The notes under the pieces: model-generated
What the model saw: the letters and a program-made list of their open reading frames with translations, nothing else
Databases searched by the model: none
What the model was told of the DNA's origin: nothing
Program-made: the position numbers and the translations under genes
NCBI GenBank assembly: GCA_018712345.1
Contig: DVHG01000008.1
Location: 1-64,000 of the forward strand
Reading direction: 5' to 3'
From: Candidatus Onthovicinus excrementipullorum
Lineage (GTDB): Bacteria; Bacillota; Clostridia; Oscillospirales; Acutalibacteraceae
Length of the DNA stretch: 64,000 nucleotides
Part shown: piece by piece, positions 51,191-59,223 of the stretch
How the letters are laid out: each line of letters begins with the position of its first letter
Numbering within the stretch: position 1 is the stretch's first letter

Positions 51191-51544
51191 TTAGTTCCCG
51201 CCGATGGACGAGCAGACGGCATCATATGCCCGTGTAACAGACGGCATCATCGCCTGTGCCGCACCCCAGCTGCCGCTGCGCAGCAACTCCACCTGCTCAC
51301 TCACCAGATGGAATAGACGGTCCATGGATAAATTTCCACATACGCCCTTAAGGGTGTGCGCTGCCTGAAAGGCCCGATCACGGTCCTCCTGCTCCATAGC
51401 CTCTGCCAACTGCGCATATGTCTGATCTTCCAAAAATTTATGCAGCATTCGCTCCAGAAGCGCGTCGTTGCCCATGAAGCGCCCCAGCACCTCTTCCACC
51501 GATATTCCGGCCTGTTTTAATATATATTTTCTCTCCTCCGTCAT
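51191..51544 (-). CDS. HPt phosphotransfer protein
   Basis: A 117-residue protein starting MTEERKYILK. It is a four-helix HPt domain with phospho-accepting His about 63 in AAHTLKGVCGNL. The ATG overlaps the stop of the REC-HD-GYP gene (ATGA), with GGGAGG upstream. It would relay phosphate between a hybrid kinase receiver and the REC domain of its neighbour; the Cache hybrid kinase at 31-33.5 kb is the only hybrid kinase in the window. Confidence 0.88.
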   Translation of the reverse strand: MTEERKYILKQAGISVEEVLGRFMGNDALLERMLHKFLEDQTYAQLAEAMEQEDRDRAFQAAHTLKGVCGNLSMDRLFHLVSEQVELLRSGSWGAAQAMMPSVTRAYDAVCSSIGGN

Positions 51545-52620
51545 GTCGGCGCACCTCCCGCATAAATCTTCTGCAGCTGTGCCGCCGCTCCGAAAAAGCA
51601 ACGCAGCAGCCGGGGATTAAAAGCCCCGCACGCGCCCTCCCGGATCATTTTGAGTGCCGTCTCCGGCGCATAGGCATCTTTGTACACGCGCTTACTGACA
51701 AGCGCGTCATAGACATCGGCAATGGAGACGATCTGCGCCCAGATGGAGATTTCGTCCCCCTTCAGGCCATCCGGGTAGCCCCGGCCATCCCAGCGCTCGT
51801 GGTGGTGCCGCGCGATATCATAGGCATACGCAAAGGCCGCATGATCACGCATCTGCGGGATCCGCTGCAGCAGGAGCCCGCCCTGCACGGTGTGGGATTT
51901 CATTACCTCGAACTCCTCCGGCGTCAACTTGCCCGGCTTATTCAGGATTGCGTCCGGAATGGCGATCTTGCCCACGTCATGCATGATGGCCGCCAGAGAG
52001 ATCTGCGTGATCTCCTCCGCAGTCAGACCTTCCCCAAGCTCGGTACAGGTGAGCATATGATGCGTAATATCGTGAATGCGCCGGACATGTCCGCCCGATT
52101 CCCCACTGCGGAATTCAATGGCTGTAGACAGCGCTTCAATCATGCCCATATTCAGCTGGATAATCTGCTGCGCCTGCTGAAAAATTTCAGTCTGTTGCTG
52201 CTCTATCTGACAGCGCAGGCTCTTCCGCGCGCGGAAGAGCTCGATGACCGATTCGATCCGCCGCTGGACAACGAAGGGAACCACCGGCTTGGCGATCACA
52301 TCCATCACGCCCAGCGCATACGCCTCCCGGAGCGTGCGGTCCTCTGCGTCCGCTGTGATGAGAAAGACCGGGATCCTTTCCATCCAACCCAGCGCCTGCA
52401 TCCTGCGCAGGACCTCCATGCCGTCCATCACCGGCATTATAACATCCAACAGCACCGCGCAGATCCCGCTATCCTGCCGTGTGAGGAGCTTGTCCATGGC
52501 CTCCTGACCGTTTTCCGCCTCTTCGATGTGATAGAAGGGCGAAAAGATATTGGCCAGAACAGCGCGGTTGATCTCACTGTCATCTACGACAAGAATCGTC
52601 TCTGTCCGATGATCCTGCAT
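51541..52620 (-). CDS. Response regulator with HD-GYP phosphodiesterase domain (RpfG-like)
   Basis: A 359-residue protein from ATG 52620 (GGGGGG upstream). The receiver domain (about 8-125) has VVDDSEINR, phospho-Asp in LLDVIMP (about 59) and KPVVP. A helical linker is followed by HD-GYP (about 150-355) with IMHDVGKIAIP, HHHERWDGRGYPDGLKG and DVYDALVSKR, all canonical. It is predicted to hydrolyse c-di-GMP when phosphorylated. First gene of an operon with the HPt and GGDEF genes. Confidence 0.94.
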   Translation of the reverse strand: MQDHRTETILVVDDSEINRAVLANIFSPFYHIEEAENGQEAMDKLLTRQDSGICAVLLDVIMPVMDGMEVLRRMQALGWMERIPVFLITADAEDRTLREAYALGVMDVIAKPVVPFVVQRRIESVIELFRARKSLRCQIEQQQTEIFQQAQQIIQLNMGMIEALSTAIEFRSGESGGHVRRIHDITHHMLTCTELGEGLTAEEITQISLAAIMHDVGKIAIPDAILNKPGKLTPEEFEVMKSHTVQGGLLLQRIPQMRDHAAFAYAYDIARHHHERWDGRGYPDGLKGDEISIWAQIVSIADVYDALVSKRVYKDAYAPETALKMIREGACGAFNPRLLRCFFGAAAQLQKIYAGGAPT

Positions 52621-52701
52621 CAAGAAATCCCCCCTGCCGGTTGAAAGCTGTCCTTTCCATACATCCTTAAATTATTAAGCTCAACAAATTTGGTAACAAA
52701 T

Positions 52702-52730
52702 ATTATATCACTTATTTGCATTTATAACAA
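52702..52730 (-). promoter_or_regulatory. Promoter of the REC-HD-GYP/HPt/GGDEF operon
   Basis: On the minus strand TTGTTA, 17 nt, TATAAT. It lies within the repeated motif block described at 52706-52760. Confidence 0.7.
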
Positions 52731-52760
52731 GTATTTTATCACTTTGCCATTATAAGTAAT
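52706..52760. repeat. Two degenerate direct repeats in the divergent promoter region
   Basis: TATCACTTATTTGCATTTATAACAAGT and TATCACTTTGCCATTATAAGT share TATCACTT, TGC and TTATAA blocks, each ending in AAGT. They lie between the divergent HD-GYP and HTH genes and over the former's promoter, as operator repeats would. Confidence 0.5.
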
Positions 52761-52795
52761 AAAAAACAATATACTGAACAGGCGAGGTGATAAAA

Positions 52796-53128
52796 ATGAT
52801 AGGAGAACGTCTGGCTGAGGTCCGGAAGGATCACCGGGATACACAGGCCGATCTGGCTGAACGCTTGGGAGTATCCCTTCCCGCCGTGCGTGCATGGGAG
52901 CAGGGAAAGAGCTCCCCCAGCCACGAGATGCTCGTGGAGATCTGCCGCCTATACGGTATCTCCGCCGACTTTCTGTTGGGGCTTTCCGACATAGATCCGG
53001 TTTACGAGAGACGCAGGGCGGCGGAACGCCTGACACAGACCGAGCAGACGGCGCTGCGAGACTTTGAAACCTATCTGCTGTGGAGGCGAAAGCATTTATC
53101 AAAAGTCTCAAAGACACAGGTAAAATAG
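52796..53128 (+). CDS. XRE family helix-turn-helix regulator
   Basis: A 110-residue protein starting MIGERLAEVRKDHRD, with GAGGTG 6 nt upstream of ATG 52796. The Cro/CI-type HTH (about 3-58) has TQADLAERLGVSLPAVRAWEQGKSSPSHEML and ISADFLLG. The C-terminal 45 residues are charged and helical, perhaps for dimerisation. It is divergent from the c-di-GMP enzyme operon, so it may regulate it. Confidence 0.9.
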   Translation: MIGERLAEVRKDHRDTQADLAERLGVSLPAVRAWEQGKSSPSHEMLVEICRLYGISADFLLGLSDIDPVYERRRAAERLTQTEQTALRDFETYLLWRRKHLSKVSKTQVK

Positions 53129-53153
53129 CGCCGCCTGCTGTACCTATAAAAAG

Positions 53154-53203
53154 GCCGAACCGTTCCGCACACTCATACGCACAGAATGGTCCGGCTCTTT
53201 TTT
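53154..53203 (+). terminator. Terminator of the XRE gene
   Basis: GCCGAACC / GGTCCGGC (one mismatch) followed by CTTTTTT, 26 nt past the stop. Confidence 0.65.
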
Positions 53204-53235
53204 CGCAGACAGTATTTGAATCCCGATCGACACAG

Positions 53236-53264
53236 CGCCCCGGGCGATTTGCCCGGGGCGCTAA
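53236..53264 (-). terminator. GC hairpin after the Nudix gene
   Basis: A 12-bp stem AGCGCCCCGGGC / GCCCGGGGCGCT lies 17 nt past the stop at 53282. No U-tract follows on the minus strand. Confidence 0.4.
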
Positions 53265-53281
53265 AACAAAAATCATAGTTT

Positions 53282-53791
53282 TTAATGATGGGTAAGCGCG
53301 AACAGCTCGTCCAGATAGGTGAAATGAACAAATTGCTTTTGGGCGATCAAGCGATGGATCTCCGCCCGGCCTACCCACCGGGCGTCACACGTCTCCTCCG
53401 GCTGGAGAATGACGGAGGAGAGGTCAAAGTCCTGCCGGAACAGCCACGCGTCGATATAGGCTGCGCCGGAGCCGTCGCTGTGCGGCCAGGTGTAGCTGGT
53501 GAAAATTTGCCCTTTTGCAGGATCAAGTGTGAGCCCGAGCTCCTCCTTTGTCTCCCGCAGCGCAGCATCCAGGCTCTCCTCCCCGGCGAGCGCGCCGCCG
53601 CCCGTGGGCTCCCACATGTTGGGGCTATTTTTAGCGGGCGCGCGCTTTGAAATCAGAAATTCACCGCGGCTGTTCGCGATCCAGACAGTGACTGAGAGAT
53701 GATATTCCCCCTCTCGCATCGGCGTTCCGCGCTCATGCAACCGGCCCAGTTTGACCCCGTGTGCATCCCGCACATCCCAGAATTCGGCCAT
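53282..53791 (-). CDS. Nudix hydrolase
   Basis: A 169-residue protein. Residues 1-30 (MAEFWDVRDAHGVKLGRLHERG) match the start of isopentenyl-diphosphate-isomerase-like Nudix proteins. The Nudix box is GGGALAGEESLDAALRETKEELGL (about 65-88) with the catalytic REtkEE. It hydrolyses a nucleoside-diphosphate-linked substrate that cannot be told. It is 26 nt behind a second Nudix gene, probably co-transcribed. Confidence 0.9.
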   Translation of the reverse strand: MAEFWDVRDAHGVKLGRLHERGTPMREGEYHLSVTVWIANSRGEFLISKRAPAKNSPNMWEPTGGGALAGEESLDAALRETKEELGLTLDPAKGQIFTSYTWPHSDGSGAAYIDAWLFRQDFDLSSVILQPEETCDARWVGRAEIHRLIAQKQFVHFTYLDELFALTHH

Positions 53792-53817
53792 TTGGACTCC
53801 TCCTGTTCCCGTTTGAT

Positions 53818-54270
53818 TTACAAAGTCTCAGAAATCCACACCCCGTCAAAGGTCTCATAATCTTCGGACAGATCGTCGTTTTCAAACACCCGGAGCATGT
53901 CCTCAAACCCAGGGGCCAGCTTGTACTGATCAAGATCTTTCCGCTTGATCCAGAAGACCTTTCCCTCTTCGGAGGACTTCAGCTCTCCGCTGAACCGGCT
54001 CGTCCGGTAGAGCAGTACGATATAGCGGCGCCGGCCACGCTTTTGAATCCACTGCTTGATGCCGCACAGCTCCAGATTCGAGATGCCGAGCCCCGTCTCC
54101 TCCTTGACCTCGCGGATCACGGAGCGGACAAAGGATTCCCCCCGGTCTACATGGCCGCCGGGGAATGTCACGCCCGGCCAACCGGGATTCACGCGATCCT
54201 GCACGAGGATCTCGTCCCCGTTACAGATCATGCACATATTCGTCAAAATAACGCGTTCGCTCTCTCTCAT
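53818..54270 (-). CDS. Nudix hydrolase, 8-oxo-dGTP diphosphatase-like
   Basis: A 150-residue protein starting MRESERVILTNMCMI. The Nudix box is GGHVDRGESFVRSVIREVKEETGL (about 38-61). The opening LTNMCMICNGDEILVQDR and the tail FEDMLRVFENDDLSEDYE resemble the MutT/YtkD-like 8-oxo-dGTP hydrolases of Firmicutes. Substrate assignment is by resemblance only. It is followed by a second Nudix gene on the same strand. Confidence 0.88.
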   Translation of the reverse strand: MRESERVILTNMCMICNGDEILVQDRVNPGWPGVTFPGGHVDRGESFVRSVIREVKEETGLGISNLELCGIKQWIQKRGRRRYIVLLYRTSRFSGELKSSEEGKVFWIKRKDLDQYKLAPGFEDMLRVFENDDLSEDYETFDGVWISETL

Positions 54271-54321
54271 TTGCCTGCCCCCTCAATACGATATAGTCAC
54301 AATTATGGCGAACGGAATCTG

Positions 54322-54687
54322 TCAGTCCAACTCGACGGTGACGCCCTCTCCGGTGTCGCGCTCCAGCAGGTCCGCCCACATTTCGTCCCCGAGATCAAGG
54401 GCGAAGATTTCCTGCGCATACTCGCCCATCCGGCTGGGATAGAGCACTATCCCGTCCCCGAATTCCGCAATGAGAGCGCTTTCCTCTTCTTCCTTCCGTG
54501 CGGCAAATTCCGGATTGTGGTCATACAGGGGCGCCTCCAGAAATCCCGCGCGCGCATCGGCGATGAAACCATCTCCCAGTACGTCGACGACCAGCTCCGG
54601 GCAGGGGATGTAGTTGACATACTGCCCTCTGTCCTCTACAGTCGCCCGAAGATCGCCGTCCGGCGTCTCATAGATCCTCGTAATCAT
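54322..54687 (-). CDS. Conserved hypothetical acidic protein
   Basis: A 121-residue protein starting MITRIYETPDGDLRATVED; GGAGGG lies before ATG 54687, and a consensus promoter (54728-54756) supports this start over the longer frame. It is soluble and acidic, with no recognised motif; it contains YVNYIPCPEL and a charged RKEEEESALIAEFGDG segment. No function can be assigned. Confidence 0.65.
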   Translation of the reverse strand: MITRIYETPDGDLRATVEDRGQYVNYIPCPELVVDVLGDGFIADARAGFLEAPLYDHNPEFAARKEEEESALIAEFGDGIVLYPSRMGEYAQEIFALDLGDEMWADLLERDTGEGVTVELD

Positions 54688-54727
54688 TTGATTTCCCTCC
54701 GCAAATAGTTTTGGTATGTTGTTTTTC

Positions 54728-54756
54728 ATTATAGCATTAACCCTCTGGGAGCACAA
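54728..54756 (-). promoter_or_regulatory. Promoter of the hypothetical gene at 54322-54687
   Basis: On the minus strand TTGTGC, 17 nt, TATAAT, about 40 nt before the start. Confidence 0.6.
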
Positions 54757-54837
54757 TGACCGATATGGATGTTCAGCGATATCTTTTGGCGATCCCCAGA
54801 CAGATGTCTGCCGCATATTCTATAACGAGGTGATCAG

Positions 54838-55026
54838 ATGAACTCGTGTGAATGGACGGTGAGTGTAACGGCGCTCGCGAATGTGCTCGCCAATAGTCTT
54901 TCGGATGAGAAGCTGGAGCTGGCTGCGGCGCTCTTTACGCAGCTGGGCGATACGCTGGCGACGATTGCCGTACAGCGCTCACTTTGCAGCCGGTCCAAAA
55001 CGAATCCGCAGGCCGCGCACAATTGA
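54838..55026 (+). CDS. Small protein of the DUF6774 type
   Basis: A 62-residue protein starting MNSCEWTVSVTALANVLANSL, with GAGGTGATCAG directly before the ATG. The core LSDEKLELAAALFTQLGDTLATIAVQRSLC is a well-conserved short clostridial module. It is helical, soluble and of unknown function. It is transcribed toward the convergent transglutaminase gene. Confidence 0.78.
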   Translation: MNSCEWTVSVTALANVLANSLSDEKLELAAALFTQLGDTLATIAVQRSLCSRSKTNPQAAHN

Positions 55027-55093
55027 GGAAGCCCGAAGAGGGGGCTCTATTGATGTTATTCTTTGCTTCTCGCGCGGCCATTCTTTTATGCAA

Positions 55094-55124
55094 AAACCGG
55101 GGCCACTTCGCGCGGTCCCGGTTT
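55094..55124 (-). terminator. Terminator of the transglutaminase gene
   Basis: The 11-bp stem AAACCGGGGCC / GGTCCCGGTTT (one G-U) is followed on the minus strand by TTGCATAAAAG after the A/T-rich arm, giving a short run of Ts at the stem base. It lies 20 nt after the stop. Confidence 0.6.
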
Positions 55125-55143
55125 GGATTCGTTATGGATTGCA

Positions 55144-56355
55144 TTACCCCATATAGGTCACGGGGAATTCAAAGATCACGGCATTTTGCGACAGATCCGC
55201 AGAGCTGCTCTGGACGGCCACCTGAATGGTATTCGTCCCGCGATCTGCGCGGATGGTGAAGCTTTCTCGGCCGCTGATTGTCTTTTCTGCATAATAGCCG
55301 GGCTTCCAAAAATAGCCGATCTGGCAGAGATACCGTCCGTCGCCGCCCGATGGGGCGATGTCGATGGAAAAAGTGCCGTCGCCGCCCACGGAAACCCCCT
55401 CCGGGAACACGGCGCCCCCGTTAGCAGCATTGCTCTGGCTGAGGGATGCCTGATACGTCTTCCCGCCGCTGCGCACGGTGATAGTCGCCGAAATCTCCGT
55501 AGAATGCCGGAAGCCGTTGAACTGCGCGATCATTCCCGCGCGATCGTTATACCGGTATGTATCCCCCATCTGCGCATCCGTTTTGCAGAAATAAGAATAG
55601 GGTGCGCCGGCGTTGTCCTGCTGGACCTGCGGATCAAAGATATAGTAGGTGCCGCTGAGACGGATGTTCACCCAGGTGTGGCCTGTATAGCCGCCGGACG
55701 TGCTCCGGACCTGACCTGTCACCAGATAGGACTCCAGGCCGATCGCCCGCGTCATCACCAGAAAGGCGGCCGAATAGTCGTCGCAGACTCCGCGGTTGGT
55801 GGTCAGCATGCCGTAGGCGAGCTGTACGATATTGGCGTCCAGCGACGAATTGTACAGGATCCCCTGCGTCGGATCCTCCACTTTGTGATCATAGCTGTAA
55901 ATTCCGTTTTTCACCAGATAATCAAAACAGGCCTTCACCTTTTGATAAGTGGACATCCCGGAGTTCAGGATCTGCGCGAATATCTGGTCCACTTTCCGGT
56001 CCAGGGCGGTACAGTTGGTCCGCATCGGCTTGAGATTCGCGGAATTGAGCAGCCTTTCCGCAGAGACGCCCGCCGTGCTGTTCCCAGAAGTGTTATTCCC
56101 CTGTGCGCCGCCCTGTTGGTTCCCCGCTCCGCTCACGCTCTGGGAATCGCCCCCGGCGGCAGATGGCGCCAACGAGCCGTCCGATGAAACAGGGGAAGTC
56201 CCACCCATTTCTCCGGCCTGACCGGACAGGGTGTTCCCCGCCGCGCTCTCGGACGGAGACGTATCCTCTTCCATGCCTGGCCCGCCGCAGGCCGTAAGCA
56301 GAAGGCATATACCCGTCAGCAGGGCCGCGCAGCGGCACAGCTTGATTTTTTTCAA
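55144..56355 (-). CDS. Transglutaminase-like lipoprotein
   Basis: About 403 residues from TTG 56355 (GAGGAG 9 nt upstream). Lipobox ICLLLTAC. A Ser/Gly/Asn-rich linker of about 80 residues leads to a transglutaminase-like domain with NRGVCDDYSAAF (Cys), GHTWVNIRL (His) and YYIFDPQVQQD (Asp), the complete papain-like triad. A C-terminal beta domain follows (TIRADRGTNTIQVAVQ). It would act on peptides or proteins outside the membrane, as protease or crosslinker. It has its own promoter and terminator. Confidence 0.88.
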   Translation of the reverse strand: MKKIKLCRCAALLTGICLLLTACGGPGMEEDTSPSESAAGNTLSGQAGEMGGTSPVSSDGSLAPSAAGGDSQSVSGAGNQQGGAQGNNTSGNSTAGVSAERLLNSANLKPMRTNCTALDRKVDQIFAQILNSGMSTYQKVKACFDYLVKNGIYSYDHKVEDPTQGILYNSSLDANIVQLAYGMLTTNRGVCDDYSAAFLVMTRAIGLESYLVTGQVRSTSGGYTGHTWVNIRLSGTYYIFDPQVQQDNAGAPYSYFCKTDAQMGDTYRYNDRAGMIAQFNGFRHSTEISATITVRSGGKTYQASLSQSNAANGGAVFPEGVSVGGDGTFSIDIAPSGGDGRYLCQIGYFWKPGYYAEKTISGRESFTIRADRGTNTIQVAVQSSSADLSQNAVIFEFPVTYMG

Positions 56356-56392
56356 CCCCAAACTCTCCTCGTTATACGTTTTATCGACCTTA

Positions 56393-56421
56393 ATCATATA
56401 TTGTTGACTTCAAAAAGTCAA
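56393..56421 (-). promoter_or_regulatory. Promoter of the transglutaminase gene
   Basis: On the minus strand TTGACT, 17 nt, TATGAT, about 38 nt upstream of the TTG start. Confidence 0.7.
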
Positions 56422-56660
56422 GCCAGGCGGGTGCTCACCGCCGTTTTGGGGTCAAGTTCCTCTGTGCTCTGGAAAGGGAAATTCTGTTTGCAGGTATGGA
56501 CAAATATGTTTGTTGGAGGGCGTCGATGAAAAGATACCCATGTAAAACACGAGCAAAACATAACGCACCTCACTTTGTTGGGTACGCGTCTTGTCTGTAG
56601 CGGCTTACCGCTGTGTCATTTGTACAAAACAATGCAGACCTATCAGATGAAAAACAACAG
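56422..56660. other. Intergenic stretch without recognised feature
   Basis: About 240 bp between the transglutaminase promoter and the repeat block. I see no gene, promoter or terminator here that I can support. Confidence 0.5.
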
Positions 56661-56674
56661 TACTTTGTAAAGGA

Positions 56675-56800
56675 ACTCTTCACTCTTCTCTCTTCACTTT
56701 TCACTGGAAACGACAATTTTGGAAGTGAAAAGAGAAGAGTGAAAAGAGAAGAGAGTAGAAAGAAACGACAATTTTCTTGCGAAAATTGTCGTTTCTTTCT
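56675..56800. repeat. Purine-rich repeat and hairpin cluster
   Basis: Two tandem copies of GTGAAAAGAGAAGA (56725-56752) face an upstream imperfect inverted copy (CACTCTTCTCTCTTCACTTTTCAC). GAAACGACAATTTT occurs at 56707-56720 and 56762-56775, the latter inside a perfect 20-bp hairpin with a TTGC loop (56757-56800). No protein is encoded. It may be a small non-autonomous element or a repeat family. Confidence 0.65.
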
Positions 56801-56861
56801 GTGAGAGTCACATAAAAAAGATATTTCCGGCATTTCGGCGGTGGGAGTTGAACTCTCGTAC

Positions 56862-56942
56862 TCGCAAAAAGTTGGTAGCGACAGCGAACCGTCGCGAGGG
56901 CGTTTACAACCGAGCAGGTGAGCCGAGCGTGACTTTTTGCGA
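56862..56942. repeat. Long imperfect inverted repeat
   Basis: 11-bp perfect outer arms TCGCAAAAAGT (56862-56872) and ACTTTTTGCGA (56932-56942) enclose GC-rich sequence with internal pairing (GTTG/CAAC and GCGA/TCGC). It lies between the repeat cluster and the tRNA-Arg terminator. Confidence 0.5.
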
Positions 56943-56980
56943 AAAGGAGGAGCAGCGGCGTGAGCGCGCTCTGATTTTTA

Positions 56981-57017
56981 TAAAAAATCGGAGCAAGCGA
57001 TACAAAGCTTGCTCCGA
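56981..57017 (-). terminator. Terminator of tRNA-Arg
   Basis: A perfect 11-bp stem TCGGAGCAAGC / GCTTGCTCCGA is followed on the minus strand by TTTTTTATAAAAATC, directly after the tRNA 3' end. Confidence 0.85.
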
Positions 57018-57019
57018 CG

Positions 57020-57096
57020 TGGCCCGCCCGGAGGGATTTGAACCCCCGTCCTTTGGAATCGGAATCCACTGCGATATCCAGCTTCGCCACGGGCGG
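57020..57096 (-). tRNA. tRNA-Arg (anticodon CCG)
   Basis: On the minus strand the acceptor CCGCCCG pairs with CGGGCGG, the anticodon loop TTCCGAT gives CCG, the T-loop is TTCAAAT, and the 3' end encodes G-CCA. A promoter and a terminator flank it. Confidence 0.94.
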
Positions 57097-57124
57097 AAAT
57101 ATGCGATTTTGAATTGCGAAAATC

Positions 57125-57153
57125 ATTATACCACAAATAAAGGGCGATGTCCA
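57125..57153 (-). promoter_or_regulatory. Promoter of tRNA-Arg
   Basis: On the minus strand TGGACA, 17 nt, TATAAT, with an extended -10 TGG. Confidence 0.75.
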
Positions 57154-57248
57154 CATGAAAAAATACGCTTTTGGCAGTTTTCTCTTTTGCGCAGGGGCAA
57201 AGTGTGGTAGAATAATAAAAACGAAGGACAATGTCAGGGGGAGCTTTT

Positions 57249-59174
57249 ATGCGCGACTCTTTTATCAAAATTGCGGCCGGTTCGCCGCAGGTGCGCGTGG
57301 GGGACTGCGCGTACAATACGGATCAGATCATTCAAATGATCGGGGAGGCCGCGGCGGCAGGGGTGAATGTGCTCGTGCTGCCGGAACTGGCGGTGACGGC
57401 CTACACGTGCGGGGATCTCTTTTTACAGAGCGCCCTGCGGTCGGCGGCCTATGAATCGCTCAAGGAGATTGCCGCGTCCACACGCGGGCTGAATCTGCTC
57501 GTGGCGGTCGGCGCGCCGATTGTCAATAACGGCAAGCTCTACAACTGTGCCGCCGTCTGCTTTGACGGGGAGATCCTCGGCGTAGTGCCCAAGACGCACC
57601 TGCCCAATTACGGCGAGTTCTACGAGCGCAGGCAGTTCACGCCCGCACCGGCGGAGAATGGGACGATCACCATCGGCGGGAAAGCGATCCCGTTTGGCAA
57701 TAAACTGATTTTCTGCTGTGAAAACCTCCCCATGCTCAAGCTCGGCGTGGAGATCTGTGAGGACGTGTGGAGCGTGTTCCCGCCCTCCCTGTACCATGCG
57801 GCGGCGGGGGCGACGGTGCTCCTGAATCTGTCCGCGAGCAATGAGGCCGTGGGCAAGGACGCCTACCGGCGCGAGCTGGTGAACACCCACTCCGCCAAGA
57901 CGGTCAGCTGCTACGCCTATTCCGACGCAGGGAGCGGGGAGTCCACGTCCGATATGGTCTTTTCCGGCCGCAGCTTTGTCTGCGAGAACGGCACCGTCCT
58001 CGCGGAGAGCATCCCGTATCAGAGCGGGCTGATTTTCTCCGAGGCGGATGTGGAAAAGCTGACGTATGAGCGGGAGCGGATCACCGGTTTCCCGCGCGAG
58101 TGCCCGGCGGGCTATGAGAAGATCGGTTTTACACTGGAACTGCGTGAGACGGAGTTGACGCGCCCCGTCAGCGCCCATCCGTTTATCCCGGCGGGCGGCG
58201 CCGACCGCGAAAAACGCTGCTCGGAGATCCTCGATATGCAGACTCACGCGCTCGCCAAGCGGTTGCGACACATCGGGAATCCCACGGCGGTAATCGGCAT
58301 CTCCGGCGGGCTGGATTCCACGCTGGCGCTGCTGGTGAGCGTGCGGGCGATGGATTTGCTCGGCCGCGACCGGAAGCTGGTCAAGACGGTTACCATGCCG
58401 TGCTTCGGCACTACGGCGCGAACCAAATCTAACGCGGAAAAGCTGTGCGAGCTGCTGGGGACGGATCTGCGCGTGGTCGATATCAAGGCGAGTGTGGACC
58501 GGCATTTTCAGGATATCGGGTTTGATTCCGCAAACCACGACGTCACCTTTGAGAACGCGCAGGCGCGTGAGCGCACGCAGGTGCTCATGGATATCGCCAA
58601 TATGACGGGCGGCATCGTCATCGGCACCGGCGACCTCTCCGAACTGGCGCTCGGCTGGGCAACGTACAACGGCGACCACATGTCCATGTACGGGGTGAAC
58701 GCCTCCGTGCCCAAGACGCTGGTGCGCTATCTGGTGCAGTATGAGGCCGACCGCGCGGGCGGTGATCTGGGGGCAGTCTTAAACGACATCCTCGATACGC
58801 CTGTGAGCCCGGAGCTGCTGCCCGCCAAGGACGGCGAGATCGCACAAAAGACGGAGGAGCTCGTCGGCCCGTATGAGCTGCACGACTTCTTCCTCTATTA
58901 TGCGGTGCGCTGGGGCTTTGCGCCGCATAAGATCTACCGGCTGGCACGGTACGCCTTTGGCGGCGCATATGACGGCGCGACGATTTCAAAGTGGCTGGAG
59001 ACATTCTACCGCCGCTTCTTTACGCAGCAGTTCAAGCGCTCCTGCCTACCGGAGGGGCCGAAGATCGGCTCGGTCTCCCTCTCCCCGCGCGGGGACTGGC
59101 GTATGCCTGGCGACGCCTGTTCGTCTGTGTGGCTGGCGGATCTGGAAGAATTGAAAAAGGAGATCGGAAAGTAA
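57249..59174 (+). CDS. nadE: Glutamine-dependent NAD+ synthetase
   Basis: A 641-residue protein from ATG 57249 (AGGGGGAG upstream). The N-terminal nitrilase-type glutaminase (about 5-270) has VLPELAVTAYTCGD (Glu46), VPKTHLPNYGEFYE (Lys) and LGVEICEDVW (Cys). The C-terminal synthetase has the ATP-PPase loop GISGGLDSTLAL and IGTGDLSELALGWATYNGDHMSMY. It converts deamido-NAD to NAD using glutamine as amide donor. Length and architecture are normal. A TAGAAT near 57207 may be the -10. Confidence 0.95.
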   Translation: MRDSFIKIAAGSPQVRVGDCAYNTDQIIQMIGEAAAAGVNVLVLPELAVTAYTCGDLFLQSALRSAAYESLKEIAASTRGLNLLVAVGAPIVNNGKLYNCAAVCFDGEILGVVPKTHLPNYGEFYERRQFTPAPAENGTITIGGKAIPFGNKLIFCCENLPMLKLGVEICEDVWSVFPPSLYHAAAGATVLLNLSASNEAVGKDAYRRELVNTHSAKTVSCYAYSDAGSGESTSDMVFSGRSFVCENGTVLAESIPYQSGLIFSEADVEKLTYERERITGFPRECPAGYEKIGFTLELRETELTRPVSAHPFIPAGGADREKRCSEILDMQTHALAKRLRHIGNPTAVIGISGGLDSTLALLVSVRAMDLLGRDRKLVKTVTMPCFGTTARTKSNAEKLCELLGTDLRVVDIKASVDRHFQDIGFDSANHDVTFENAQARERTQVLMDIANMTGGIVIGTGDLSELALGWATYNGDHMSMYGVNASVPKTLVRYLVQYEADRAGGDLGAVLNDILDTPVSPELLPAKDGEIAQKTEELVGPYELHDFFLYYAVRWGFAPHKIYRLARYAFGGAYDGATISKWLETFYRRFFTQQFKRSCLPEGPKIGSVSLSPRGDWRMPGDACSSVWLADLEELKKEIGK

Positions 59175-59223
59175 AAGATTCCGGTTGATTCTTGTCGGCG
59201 TATGCAAGCGGGGAATAGATAGC

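Noticed and set aside
56757-56800. 20-bp hairpin as a transcription terminator
   Set aside because: No U-tract on either strand and no gene ends nearby.
56837-56862. Possible tRNA 3' fragment (GTTCAACTCCCACCGCC on the minus strand)
   Set aside because: The T-stem would pair in only three of five positions and no anticodon arm precedes it; not a tRNA, at most a decayed remnant.
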